A stretch of DNA of 64,000 nucleotides from Micromonospora kangleipakensis (GTDB taxonomy: Bacteria; Actinomycetota; Actinomycetes; Mycobacteriales; Micromonosporaceae), in NCBI RefSeq assembly GCF_004217615.1, contig NZ_SHLD01000001.1, positions 4,588,001 to 4,652,000 on the forward strand, given 5' to 3'. Made by a program: the position numbers and the translations under genes. The notes below the pieces were generated by a model. The model saw nothing but the letters and a program-made list of their open reading frames with translations, did no database searches and was not told where the DNA came from. This document shows, in pieces, positions 17,513 through 25,637 of this stretch. Numbering within the stretch: the first letter of the stretch is position 1; each line of letters opens with the position of its first letter.

Positions 17513-18286
17513 TCACGAGCGGGTGGCGGTGAGGACGGGCAGCAGGTGTCTGATCCGGGTGTCGATGTCGGCCGCGGTGTGCTGGAAGGCGGGGTAGCTG
17601 GTCTGATCGGTGTCGCCGGCTGCGGCGGCGTCGGGGATGCTCCAGTGCACCCGCCGGGGATGGTCCTGAAAGTCAGGGCAGGCCTCGCGAGCCTTGTCGC
17701 ACAGGCTGATCACATAGTCGAGCCGGCGGCCGGTCACCGTGTCCAAGTGCCGGGGGCGCTGGCCGGTGATGTCGATGCCGAACTCGTCGTGCAGCACCCG
17801 TACGGCGTTGGGATGAAGGCGGGGCTTGGGCCGGCTGCCGGCGCTGGCCACCTCGACCTGGCCGCCGGTGCGGTGGCGCAGCAGGGCCTCAGCGATCGGT
17901 GAGCGGGCGCTGTTGCCGGTGCACACGAACAGCACGCCGACGCGGGGCGAGCGCCGCAGGTCCACCGGGGGTGTGCGCGGTGCAGCCTCCCGGCCCAGTG
18001 CCGGGTGCAGCGCGGCGCCGGTATCGGCCAGCGCATCTGCGCAGCGGTCCAGATCCAGGTGGTAGTAGCTGTCGCGGCCGTCGAAGCTGCTGCGCGTGGC
18101 GGTGACCAGCCCGCCGTCCCGCAGCAGCCGCAGGTGGTAGGAGACCAGGTTCTGCGGCTCACCCACCAGCGTCACCAACTCCCGGACCCGGTAGTCGCTG
18201 TCCGCGAGTTCGGTCAGCAGCCGCCATCGCAGCGGATGCGCGGCCAAGCGCACAAACGCCGGGGTGGCTTGATTCGACGACGCCAC
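17513..18286 (-). CDS. arsC: ArsR repressor fused to arsenate reductase (ArsC/LMW-PTP)
   Basis: Residues 1-95 form an ArsR winged helix (HPLRWRLLTELADSDYRVRE, LVSYHLRLLRDGGLV). Residues 115-250 form a low-molecular-weight phosphatase-type arsenate reductase with the P-loop VCTGNSARS (Cys122, Arg128) and IPDAAA near the acid loop. The product probably reduces arsenate to arsenite and represses its own operon; which thiol recycles it (thioredoxin or mycothiol/mycoredoxin) cannot be read. The start is GTG. A perfect palindrome lies 14 bp upstream. No arsenite exporter gene is beside it, which is unusual. Such fusions are known in actinobacteria. Confidence 0.9.
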   Translation of the reverse strand: MASSNQATPAFVRLAAHPLRWRLLTELADSDYRVRELVTLVGEPQNLVSYHLRLLRDGGLVTATRSSFDGRDSYYHLDLDRCADALADTGAALHPALGREAAPRTPPVDLRRSPRVGVLFVCTGNSARSPIAEALLRHRTGGQVEVASAGSRPKPRLHPNAVRVLHDEFGIDITGQRPRHLDTVTGRRLDYVISLCDKAREACPDFQDHPRRVHWSIPDAAAAGDTDQTSYPAFQHTAADIDTRIRHLLPVLTATRS

Positions 18287-18299
18287 GAACAGCAGGGTA

Positions 18300-18317
18300 C
18301 ATCAAACTGATTTGATG
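18300..18317 (-). promoter_or_regulatory. ArsR-type operator
   Basis: CATCAAACTGATTTGATG is a perfect 7-bp inverted repeat around a 4-bp centre. It matches the ATCAA...TTGAT form bound by ArsR-family repressors, and sits 14 bp upstream of the arsR-arsC start, where bound repressor would cover the promoter. It also lies 29 bp upstream of a divergent short frame at 18346. Confidence 0.8.
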
Positions 18318-18345
18318 GAGTAGCCGCGCGTTGAGGAGGTGGGCC

Positions 18346-18489
18346 GTGGCGTCCGAGCCGCAGCCCCGTGACGTACCGGGATCGGACCAGGCCACGCAAG
18401 CCGCTTCCTTCGCGCACCGCGCAGCGCGCCGACCGGGAGCGGCTCGGCTGACTCGCCAGGCCCGACGGCCGGCGGACCGGGCAGCCTGA
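18346..18489 (+). pseudogene. Short divergent frame, possibly a truncated gene (47 aa)
   Basis: A GTG preceded by a strong GAGGAGG opens a 47-codon frame (ASEPQPRDVPGSDQATQAAS and onward) that turns Arg/Ala-rich and stops. A good ribosome-binding site across the ArsR operator suggests a once longer divergent ars gene, for example an exporter, now lost. The remaining residues match no family that I can name. About 125 bp without a gene follow. Confidence 0.3.
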
Positions 18490-18614
18490 TCACGTCCCGA
18501 CAACGGCATCCGCCTCGTCCGGACCTGCCGCGGCCGGCTCACGGTCGCTTCGGAGCGCGACGGCGATCACCTACGGCTCGCGGTGACGCCGCGCCCACAC
18601 GACGCGGTGCGGCG

Positions 18615-19115
18615 TCAACGACGCCGCCACGGCAGGCGCCAGCGCCGCCGCCCGGCCTTCGGCGCGCGCGGCGGCTCCACCGCGGCCGCGGCCACCGGCC
18701 GGGCCGCCGTCCGCTCCCGGTCGGCCCGCCACCGGCGTACGGTGTCGTCGACGTTGACCGGGCGCACCACCACCTTCGGGCCGGTGGGCGTCCGCAGCCA
18801 GGCCACGATCTGGGCGTTCAGGTCGGCGACGAAGGCGCGCACCGACTCCTCGGTGGGCAGGTCCCGCACCTCGTCGGGGAGCTGCTCGATGCGGCGGCGC
18901 AGCTGCAACGGGGTCGGCAGCAGCAGGTCGGAGGGGAGCGCCTCGCGCTCCAGGAAGCTCTTGATCCACCACGACTCGTCGTACGGCAGGTCCCGGCCGG
19001 GGATCGGCTTGCCCGCCCCGGGCAGGTTGTCGAACTCGCCGCGCTCCTGCGCCGTCCGGATCTGCGCCTCGACCGCCGCCTCCCAGCCAGTCGTCACCGC
19101 CGTCACCTCCCGCAC
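18615..19115 (-). CDS. DUF1992 (DnaJ C28-like) protein
   Basis: This 166-aa protein has the DUF1992 signature: AQERGEFDNLPGAGKPIP near residue 30, then DESWWIKSFLEREALP and LQLRRRIEQLPDEVRDLP. In bacteria the domain occurs alone and its role is unknown; in eukaryotes it is found in DNAJC28. The C-terminus is a basic Arg/Ala/Pro tail that may be disordered. The start could be the ATG given or a nearby GTG. It is divergent from the DUF1232 gene. Confidence 0.8.
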   Translation of the reverse strand: MREVTAVTTGWEAAVEAQIRTAQERGEFDNLPGAGKPIPGRDLPYDESWWIKSFLEREALPSDLLLPTPLQLRRRIEQLPDEVRDLPTEESVRAFVADLNAQIVAWLRTPTGPKVVVRPVNVDDTVRRWRADRERTAARPVAAAAVEPPRAPKAGRRRWRLPWRRR

Positions 19116-19251
19116 CCACGGTATCCGCTCTCCTGGAGGGTTTCAGCGCCTGCGATCGGCCGGGCATTCCCCGCCGTACCGCACGCCGGGCGGGTCCGGG
19201 CGACCCGGCGTACATTCCTCGGTGGCCCGTTTCCGGCGAAAGGACCCCCGC

Positions 19252-19737
19252 GTGCGCGACTGGCTGATCGGGCTCGGCGTGGCGCTGGCCTGTCTGCTCG
19301 TGAGCTGGGGTGTGATGGTGCTGCTCGCCCGGCGCCTCCCGCCGGGCATCCTGCGCGACCTGGCCGCGTTCATCCCCGACTGCCTGACCACGGTCCGCCG
19401 GCTGCGCCGGGACCCGCGGGTGCCCCGCCGCGCCAAGATCGCCATCGTCGTCGCGGGCCTCTGGCTGGCCAGCCCGATCGACCTTATCCCCGAGTTCCTG
19501 CCGGTCATCGGCCCGCTCGACGACATCGTCGTGGTCGCCCTCGCCCTGCGGTACGCCGGCCGGCAGGTGCCCCGGCAGGTGCTGCTCGACGCCTGGCCGG
19601 GTGAGCCGCGTCTGCTGCTGCGCCTGCTCGGCCCGGCGCCCGGAGGCCCGACCGACGGACCAGCCGACGAGCCGACCGATGGACCGGCCGAGGGGCCGGG
19701 CCGGGGCTCGGCCGGCGCCGCGCCGGTCGACCGCTGA
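19252..19737 (+). CDS. DUF1232 (YkvA-type) membrane protein
   Basis: The GTG start has AAAGGA upstream. An N-terminal membrane helix (LIGLGVALACLLVSWGVMVL) is followed by RLRRDPRVPRRAKIAIVVAG and LASPIDLIPEFLPVIGPLDD, the DUF1232 hallmark with its conserved Pro-Ile-Asp-Leu-Ile-Pro. The C-terminus holds a repeated Pro/Thr/Asp/Gly tail (GPTDGPADEPTDGPAEGPG). The family's function is unknown. It ends 7 bp before the TauE-type gene, which suggests co-transcription. Confidence 0.85.
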   Translation: MRDWLIGLGVALACLLVSWGVMVLLARRLPPGILRDLAAFIPDCLTTVRRLRRDPRVPRRAKIAIVVAGLWLASPIDLIPEFLPVIGPLDDIVVVALALRYAGRQVPRQVLLDAWPGEPRLLLRLLGPAPGGPTDGPADEPTDGPAEGPGRGSAGAAPVDR

Positions 19738-19744
19738 GTCGCCG

Positions 19745-20461
19745 GTGGGCACGCTGCTGGCCGCCTCGGCGGCGGCGTTCCTGCTGGCCCTGCTCTCGTC
19801 GGTGACCGGGTTCGGCGGCGGCGTGCTGCTGCTGCCGGTCTTCACCGCGCTGTTCGGCCTGCGGGTCGCGGTACCGGTGCTCACCCTCACCCAGCTCGCC
19901 AGCAACGGCGCTCGGGTCTGGCTGAACCGCCGGGAGCTGTGCTGGCCGCTCGCCGGCCGGTTCGCCGCCGGGGCGGTGCCCTTCGCGGTGACCGGCGCGC
20001 TGCTGCTCGCCCACGCCCCGCTGGCCGCGCTGAAGCGGCTGCTCGGGGTATTCCTGCTCGCCGTGGTGGCGTGGCGCCGCATCGGGGCGCGGCCGGCGCG
20101 CCCCACCGAGCGCACCTTCGTGGCGGTCGGCGCGGCGTCCGGACTCGGGTCGGCGCTGCTGGGCTCGGTCGGCCCGCTGACCGCGCCGTTCTTCCTGGCC
20201 TACGGCCTCACCCGAGCCGCGTACGTGGGCACCGAGGCCGCCGCCGCGCTCACCCTGCACCTGGCCAAGACCGTCGGGTACGCCGCCGCCGGCCTGATCG
20301 GGCGGGACGTCCTGGTGCTGGGCGCGGCGCTCACGCCGGCCACCCTCGCCGGCGCGTGGGTGGGCCGCCGGGTCGTCGGCCGGATCAGCGACCGGGTCTT
20401 CGTCGTCCTCGTCGAGGCCGGGCTGGTCGTCGCGGCGCTGCTCCTGCTCGCCGGCCGGTGA
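19745..20461 (+). CDS. TauE/SafE-family anion permease
   Basis: This 238-aa integral membrane protein has two copies of the TauE motif block: SSVTGFGGGVLLLPVF near the N-terminus and SALLGSVGPLTAPFFLAYGL in the second half, with about 7-8 hydrophobic segments. The family exports or takes up sulfite, sulfoacetate and related organic anions; the substrate here is unknown. The start is a GTG 7 bp after the DUF1232 stop. Confidence 0.85.
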   Translation: MGTLLAASAAAFLLALLSSVTGFGGGVLLLPVFTALFGLRVAVPVLTLTQLASNGARVWLNRRELCWPLAGRFAAGAVPFAVTGALLLAHAPLAALKRLLGVFLLAVVAWRRIGARPARPTERTFVAVGAASGLGSALLGSVGPLTAPFFLAYGLTRAAYVGTEAAAALTLHLAKTVGYAAAGLIGRDVLVLGAALTPATLAGAWVGRRVVGRISDRVFVVLVEAGLVVAALLLLAGR

Positions 20462-20575
20462 CCGCCTCGCCGAACCCCTGCCACGGCCGCCCGACCGGCC
20501 TAGGGTGGGTGGCAGAAGGCTGACCTGAGCAGGCAGGACCGTTCACGGTCGGTGCGGCATCCGGGAGGAGTGGAC

Positions 20576-20743
20576 GTGACAGATCCGGAAGAGAACCGCG
20601 AGAAGAGCCACAAGACCGACGACGTGCTGTTCTCCACCGACGGAGATCCCCACCACCACCTGGAGCAGGCACCGCAACCGGACGAGCACCTCTCCGTCCA
20701 GTTCACCCACGACGGGGAGACCGAGACCGTCGGCGAGGAGTGA
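20576..20743 (+). CDS. Small acidic hypothetical protein (55 aa)
   Basis: The GTG has a strong GGGAGGAG seven bases upstream. The product is short, very acidic and His-rich (TDDVLFSTDGDPHHHLEQAP), with no hydrophobic core. It is likely disordered. No family is recognised, and it stands alone between the TauE gene and the convergent acetyltransferase. Confidence 0.6.
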   Translation: MTDPEENREKSHKTDDVLFSTDGDPHHHLEQAPQPDEHLSVQFTHDGETETVGEE

Positions 20744-20758
20744 CGGCCGGGCCCGGGG

Positions 20759-21328
20759 TCACCCGCGCCAGCGCACATGCCGGTGCCCGTCGCGGGGGAA
20801 CGGCGGCCGAGCCGGCAGCACCTCCTGGAAGACGTACCCGCACTTCTCCGCCACCCGGCAGGAGGCGGGGTTGTCCACCTGGTGCAGCAGTTCCAGCCGG
20901 GTCAGCCCGGCCGCGGCGAACCGGGCGAACGCCCACTCGGTGACGGCGGTGACCGCGCGCGGCGCCACCCCCCGCCCACGGGCCGGGGCCGCGGTCCAGT
21001 AGCCCACCTCGGCGTACGGCCGTCCGGGGGTGACCTCCTTGAGGATCACGTTCGCCACCAGCCGCGGCCCGTCCGGCGACGGCTCGAGCACCGCGAAGCT
21101 GAACCGGCGGCCGGCCGCCCAGCCCTGCCGGCTGCGGCGCAGGAACGCGCGGGCGTCGGCGGGCGTGTTGACCGGGTGCCGGGTCCAGCTGCGCAGCACC
21201 GGGTCGCGGTAGGCCGCCAGCAGGTCGTCGATGTCGTCGTCCCGCCACGGGCGCAGCAGCAGACCGGGCGCGGTGGGGGTGGGCGCGGCGCGCAGCTCGA
21301 TCGACACCCCGGTAGTGTCGCCCGCCAT
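20759..21328 (-). CDS. GNAT-family N-acetyltransferase
   Basis: The protein has about 189 residues from the ATG at 21328. A RimJ/RimL-type GNAT fold is visible: LLLRPWRDDDIDDLLAAYRD at the start, YAEVGYWTAAPARGRGVAPR with the acetyl-CoA loop R-G-R-G-V-A, and LELLHQVDNPASCRVAEKCG near the end. It probably acetylates an amino group of a protein N-terminus or a small molecule. It is convergent with the preceding small gene. Confidence 0.85.
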   Translation of the reverse strand: MAGDTTGVSIELRAAPTPTAPGLLLRPWRDDDIDDLLAAYRDPVLRSWTRHPVNTPADARAFLRRSRQGWAAGRRFSFAVLEPSPDGPRLVANVILKEVTPGRPYAEVGYWTAAPARGRGVAPRAVTAVTEWAFARFAAAGLTRLELLHQVDNPASCRVAEKCGYVFQEVLPARPPFPRDGHRHVRWRG

Positions 21329-21389
21329 CGCGGCCCTGACGAGACTCTTCCGCTCCGGCAGGTCGGTCCCCGCTGGTAGACCTTCGGCG

Positions 21390-22136
21390 ATGACCTCGAC
21401 GCCGATGACCCTCACGCTGACCCCGCGCGGGCCGTTCTCGCTGGCCGCGAGCATCCGCTTCCTGGAGGGCTTCACCCCGGCACGGTACGCCGGCGGCGGG
21501 CCGTCCGTGCTGCGCTTGGCGTTCCCGCTCGACGGGCGGTGGACCCCGGTCGGGTTGCGGGTGCGGCAGGACGCCGACGGGGTGGTGCACGCGCAGGCGC
21601 GCTCCCCCGGCGACCCGCCCGACCGGGACGCCGTCCGGGCGCAGCTGCGCCGGATCCTCTCCCTCGACGTCGACGGCTCCGGCTTCGCCGAGGTGGGCGA
21701 GCGCGATCCCGTCGTCGGCGGGTTGCAACGCCGCTACCCCGGCCTGCGCCCGGTGACCTTCTGGTCCCCGTACGAGGCGGCCTGCTGGGCGGTGATCAGC
21801 CACCGGATCCGGATCACCCAGGCCGCCACCGTCAAGGCCCGGCTCACCGAGCGGCTCGGCACCCCGGTGGAGTTGCCGGACGGGGGGGTCACCGCCTTCC
21901 CCGGCCCGGTCGAGCTGCTGCGCGGCGCCGGCGCCCCGGACGTGGTGCCCTGGCACGAGCAGCGGCTGCGCCAGGCCGTCCGGGACGCGTACCGCCTCGA
22001 CGGGGACGTCGACGACGACACCCTGACCCGGATCACCGACGGGTGGCGGCCGTACCGAACGTGGATCAGCCTGCTGCTGCGCACCTGGCGGGAGGACGAG
22101 ACCGGTGAGATCTCCGGCCGCCGCCGCCGGGGCTGA
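21390..22136 (+). CDS. DNA-3-methyladenine glycosylase II-like (AlkA/HhH-GPD)
   Basis: This 248-aa protein has an AlkA-type N-domain (LTPRGPFSLAASIRFLEGFT) and a helix-hairpin-helix glycosylase domain. PVTFWSPYEAACWAVISHRI precedes the hairpin region, and AVRDAYRLDGDVDDDTLTRI and GWRPYRTWISLLLRTW follow; GWRPYR is the family's IPGIG-downstream signature, where a catalytic Asp normally follows. It is predicted to excise alkylated bases in base-excision repair. The start was chosen at the ATG that yields the family N-terminus. Confidence 0.75.
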   Translation: MTSTPMTLTLTPRGPFSLAASIRFLEGFTPARYAGGGPSVLRLAFPLDGRWTPVGLRVRQDADGVVHAQARSPGDPPDRDAVRAQLRRILSLDVDGSGFAEVGERDPVVGGLQRRYPGLRPVTFWSPYEAACWAVISHRIRITQAATVKARLTERLGTPVELPDGGVTAFPGPVELLRGAGAPDVVPWHEQRLRQAVRDAYRLDGDVDDDTLTRITDGWRPYRTWISLLLRTWREDETGEISGRRRRG

Positions 22137-22213
22137 CGACCGGCGGCGGGACGGTGCGGCCCGACGTCGGGCCGGCGTAGGATGATCAAGAGATCGACGC
22201 GGTGGGAGGCCAC

Positions 22214-22864
22214 ATGGTCACGGTCGGGGCGCTGGTGGGGATCGGGCTGGTGGCGCTGGGTCTGGTGCTCACCCCCGGCCCGAACATGGTCTACCTGGTG
22301 TCCCGGTCGGTCACCCAGGGCCGGCGGGCGGGGCTGGTCTCGCTGCTCGGCGTGGCCGTCGGCTTCCTGGTCTACCTGGCCGCCGCGGTGGCCGGGATCG
22401 CCACCGTCTTCGTCCTGGTGCCCCCGCTGTACACGGCGGTGAAGCTGGCCGGCGCGGCGTACCTGCTGTGGCTGGCCTGGCGGACGCTGCGCCCCGGCGG
22501 CCGGTCGGCGTTCGCGCCGGAGCCGCTGCCGCCGGACCGGCCGCGGCGACTGTTCACCATGGGCCTGGTCACCAACCTGCTCAATCCGAAGATCGCCATC
22601 CTGTACGTGTCGCTGCTGCCGCAGTTCATCGAACCGGCGCGCGGCCACGTCGCCACGCAGAGCCTCCTGCTCGGGCTCACCCAGATCGTGATCGCGCTGA
22701 CCGTCAACGCGCTGATCGTCCTCACCGCCGGCAGCATCGCGGCGTTCTTCTCCCGACGGCCGTTCTGGCTGCGGGCGCAGCGCTGGATGATGGGCACCGT
22801 GCTGGCCGGGCTGGCCGTACGGATCGCCGCCGACCGGTCCCGGGCGGCGCTGGTCACCCCGTGA
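22214..22864 (+). CDS. LysE/RhtB-family amino-acid exporter
   Basis: The ATG start has GGGAGG six bases upstream. The protein has 216 residues and about six membrane segments, and begins with the family motif LVLTPGPNMVYLVSRSVTQG. GLVTNLLNPKIAILYVSLLP lies in the middle and is the second hallmark. It likely exports amino acids or related metabolites. It is a single gene with no partner regulator. Confidence 0.88.
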   Translation: MVTVGALVGIGLVALGLVLTPGPNMVYLVSRSVTQGRRAGLVSLLGVAVGFLVYLAAAVAGIATVFVLVPPLYTAVKLAGAAYLLWLAWRTLRPGGRSAFAPEPLPPDRPRRLFTMGLVTNLLNPKIAILYVSLLPQFIEPARGHVATQSLLLGLTQIVIALTVNALIVLTAGSIAAFFSRRPFWLRAQRWMMGTVLAGLAVRIAADRSRAALVTP

Positions 22865-22942
22865 CCGCCGGCCGCGCCGGCCGGTCGGCTCGGCCGTGAC
22901 CCGCCCCTGACCGGTGGGTCGACCGTTAAGCGTCGGGCCTGG

Positions 22943-23452
22943 TCAGAGCGCGTCCGGTTGGCCGAGCGCCGGGTGCCGCTCGCCCGGCCGGGCGTGCCAG
23001 GTGGGGGCCTCCTCCCGCAGGGTGGTGTCGATCCGCAGCCGGGACCAGTCGTCCAGCTCGGGCAGATCGTCCGGGTCGAACCAGCCGACCTCGGTGGACT
23101 CGTCGCCGTCGGCCGTCGGGGTGCCGCCGACCGGGCGGCAGCGGAACCACACGTTGAGGTACTCGCAGGCGTCGCCGTTGGGGTAGACGACAGGGTGGGT
23201 GGCGACCCCGCCGACCCGCTCGATCTCGACGCGCACCCCGGTCTCCTCGAGGACCTCCCGCAGCACCGCGTCCGCCGGCTGCTCGCCCGGGTCGATGACG
23301 CCGGCCGGCAACGACCAGCGGCCGTTGTCGCCGCGCCGGGCCAGCAGCACCCGCCCGGCGTCGTCGCGCACCACGGCGCTGACCCCCGGCAGCAGGAGCA
23401 GGTCGTTACCGATGTGCTTGCGCATCTGGACGATGTACGGGGAGACGGCCAC
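22943..23452 (-). CDS. NUDIX hydrolase
   Basis: This 169-aa protein carries a complete Nudix box, G-V-I-D-P-G-E-Q-P..A..REVLEETG (around residues 51-72), with the REXXEE metal-binding glutamates intact. The N-terminus RKHIGNDLLLLPGVSAVVRD resembles MutT/ADP-ribose-type enzymes. The substrate is not readable from sequence. It is convergent with the LysE gene. Confidence 0.9.
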   Translation of the reverse strand: MAVSPYIVQMRKHIGNDLLLLPGVSAVVRDDAGRVLLARRGDNGRWSLPAGVIDPGEQPADAVLREVLEETGVRVEIERVGGVATHPVVYPNGDACEYLNVWFRCRPVGGTPTADGDESTEVGWFDPDDLPELDDWSRLRIDTTLREEAPTWHARPGERHPALGQPDAL

Positions 23453-23527
23453 GCCGCACCCTAACGTCCGGCGTCGCGGTGCCGTCAGACCATCCCCGCC
23501 GCGACGGAGGCGGCGTCCAGGTCACCG

Positions 23528-23761
23528 GTGGCGATCCCGCCGGCCGCCCTCGGCCCGGACGCGTACGCGCTCCGCCTGGCGGCGGGCTTCACCGCCTCCG
23601 CCGCCGGGGAGACCGTGGCCGGGTCCGGCGCCGCGCCGGCCGCCATCCGCTACGGGTTCGGGCTGCTGCCGGCGGCGGTGATGCTCGTCGCGGTGCTGCT
23701 GCAACGCCGCCACACCTTCGCGCCGATGAGCCGACCCACCACTAGACTTCGCCCTCGATGA
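23528..23761 (+). pseudogene. C-terminal remnant of an MFS/GPH-type transporter
   Basis: The frame encodes LRLAAGFTASAAGETVAGSG, then AAIRYGFGLLPAAVMLVAVL and LQRRHTF. This looks like the last transmembrane helix and tail of a sugar-cation symporter or MFS protein. The remaining ~400 residues are absent, so it is a leftover of a deletion. Its last bases overlap the next gene's ATG. Confidence 0.5.
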
Positions 23762-24906
23762 ACGCCCAGCCCACCCCCGATACCCGTCCCTGCGCCCACT
23801 GTGGACGGGAGGTGCCGCAGCGCGCCGGCGCGGGCCGGCCGTTCCGGTACTGCCGGGACAACGACGGCGCCTGCCAGCGGGCGTCACGCAACTCCCGGAT
23901 GCGCCACCGAAACTCCCCCGGCCTGCCCGGCCAGGTCGCCCGCACCTGGGAGGCGGTGGACCGGCTGGACCAGATCGTGGAGAGCCTCACCGAGGCGCTG
24001 CACGCGGAGCTTTCCCCCGCCGGCGTCGAGCGGCAGCTCGCGCAGCTGCGCGCCGAGGCGGCCGCGCAGGTGGCGGCCGCGCACACCGAGCGGGACGAGG
24101 CCCGCCGCGAGGCCGAGGACGCGGCCGCGGCGGCGGTCCGGGCCCGTCAGGAGGCCCGCACGGCGGTCGCCGACCGGGACGCGGCCCGCGAGCGGGCGGA
24201 CCGGGCCGTCGAGGAGGCGACCCGCGCCGCCGGTCGGGTGGCGCAGGCCGAGTCGGGCCGGGACGAGGCCCGACGGGAGGCCGGCGCGGCGCAGGCCCTG
24301 CGGGTGCAGGCCGAACGGGACCGCGATGCCGCCCGCAGCGAGCTGCGTACCCTCCGGTCGGAGCTGGAGGGCGAGCGGCGCCGCCTGACCGACCTGACCG
24401 CCGAGCGGGACGCCGCGCGGGGCGACGCCGAGCGGGCCACCCGCTCAGCCGGCGAGGCCCTGGAGCGGGCCGAGCGGCTGCGCGCCGACGCCACGCAGGC
24501 GCGTACCGAGGCCACGCAGTCCCGCACGGAGGCCGAGGCCGCGCGGGCCGAGGCCGCCCGGGCGCAGGCGGCCGCCGCCGAGGCCGACCGGGCCCGCCAG
24601 CAGGCGGACGACGCCCGGGACCGGGCCGAGGCCGCGCGGCAGGAGGCCGGCGCGGCGGCCGCCGCCGCCCGCGCGGAGCTGGCCGGACGGACGGCCGAGC
24701 GGGACGGCCTGGCGGCCGACCTGGCCGTCGCGCGCGACGCCGCCGCGTCCGTCGAGGCCCGGCTGGCGGAGCTGACGGTACGGCTGCGCTCCGCCGAGGC
24801 CGACCGGGACCTGGCCCAGCGGCGGGCCGCGCAGCTCGCCGACCAGGTCAGCGACCTCGCCGGCGCCCTCGCCCGACTCAGCTCCCGCCAACCGGACAAC
24901 GCCTGA
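23758..24906 (+). CDS. Long coiled-coil protein with N-terminal zinc-binding motif (382 aa)
   Basis: Residues 12-40 contain CAHCGREVPQRAG and YCRDNDGACQ, a likely four-Cys zinc site. Residues ~60-375 are an almost unbroken Ala/Arg/Glu helix with heptad spacing (for example RAEAAAQVAAAHTERDEARR). This is a coiled coil of roughly 300 residues, without an ATPase head. It resembles proteins annotated as chromosome-segregation or scaffold-like, but no function is known. The repetitive Arg/Glu/Ala codons make this one of the most GC-rich stretches in the window. Confidence 0.8.
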   Translation: MNAQPTPDTRPCAHCGREVPQRAGAGRPFRYCRDNDGACQRASRNSRMRHRNSPGLPGQVARTWEAVDRLDQIVESLTEALHAELSPAGVERQLAQLRAEAAAQVAAAHTERDEARREAEDAAAAAVRARQEARTAVADRDAARERADRAVEEATRAAGRVAQAESGRDEARREAGAAQALRVQAERDRDAARSELRTLRSELEGERRRLTDLTAERDAARGDAERATRSAGEALERAERLRADATQARTEATQSRTEAEAARAEAARAQAAAAEADRARQQADDARDRAEAARQEAGAAAAAARAELAGRTAERDGLAADLAVARDAAASVEARLAELTVRLRSAEADRDLAQRRAAQLADQVSDLAGALARLSSRQPDNA

Positions 24907-25034
24907 CACGTTCGGTCTCGCGTCGCCATCCCCACCCCCGGCGATCGGCGCACCCGCCGGGGGTGACCGCCCGCACGCCACCGCGGGCTGGGACGGGACA
25001 GCGGGACGTCCCCGTCGGCGGCGATGATGCCGAG

Positions 25035-25625
25035 GTGGGAAAGACGTATGAACGCATCGACGGCCGGCTGCGCACCTTCATCGAGGAGCAGCCGATGTTC
25101 TTCACCGCCACCGCGCCGCTCTCCGGCGACGGCACGGTCAACCTCTCCCCCAAGGGTCTGCGCGGTTCCTTCGCCGTCGTCGACGACCGGACGGTCGCCT
25201 ACCTGGACTTCGCCGGCTCCAACGCCGAGACGATCGCTCACCTGCGGGAGAACGGCCGGATCACGCTGATGTGGTGCGCCTTCTCCGGCCCGCCGAACAT
25301 CGTGCGGGTGCACGGCCGCGGCGAGCCGGTGTTCCGCGACGATCCCCGCTGGGCCGACCTGGTCCGGCTCTTCCCCGACATCGACGCCGGCGAGCACGGC
25401 CTGCGCGCGATCATCCTGGTGCGGGCCGAGCTGATCCGCGACACCTGCGGCTACGCGGTGCCGCTGATGACCTACGAGGCTGACCGGGACCTGCACGGCA
25501 AGCGTTTCGCCCGGGAGGACGACGCCTCGCTGAGCGCGTACTTCGCCGGGAAGGAGCACGTTGCCACGAGCATCGACGGGCTGCCCGGCCTGCCGCTGCC
25601 GCTGCCGCCGACCCCGGCGGCGTGA
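25035..25625 (+). CDS. Pyridoxamine 5'-phosphate oxidase-family (FMN-binding split barrel) protein
   Basis: The GTG start gives MGKTYERIDGRLRTFIEEQP, the start of this family. It continues with FFTATAPLSGDGTVNLSPKG and TVAYLDFAGSNAETIAHLRE, the FMN split-barrel core, and GRITLMWCAFSGPPNIVRVH. It probably reduces or oxidises a small substrate with FMN or F420; the partner is unknown. Its length, 196 aa, is typical. Confidence 0.85.
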   Translation: MGKTYERIDGRLRTFIEEQPMFFTATAPLSGDGTVNLSPKGLRGSFAVVDDRTVAYLDFAGSNAETIAHLRENGRITLMWCAFSGPPNIVRVHGRGEPVFRDDPRWADLVRLFPDIDAGEHGLRAIILVRAELIRDTCGYAVPLMTYEADRDLHGKRFAREDDASLSAYFAGKEHVATSIDGLPGLPLPLPPTPAA

Positions 25626-25637
25626 CCGCCGGGCCGG

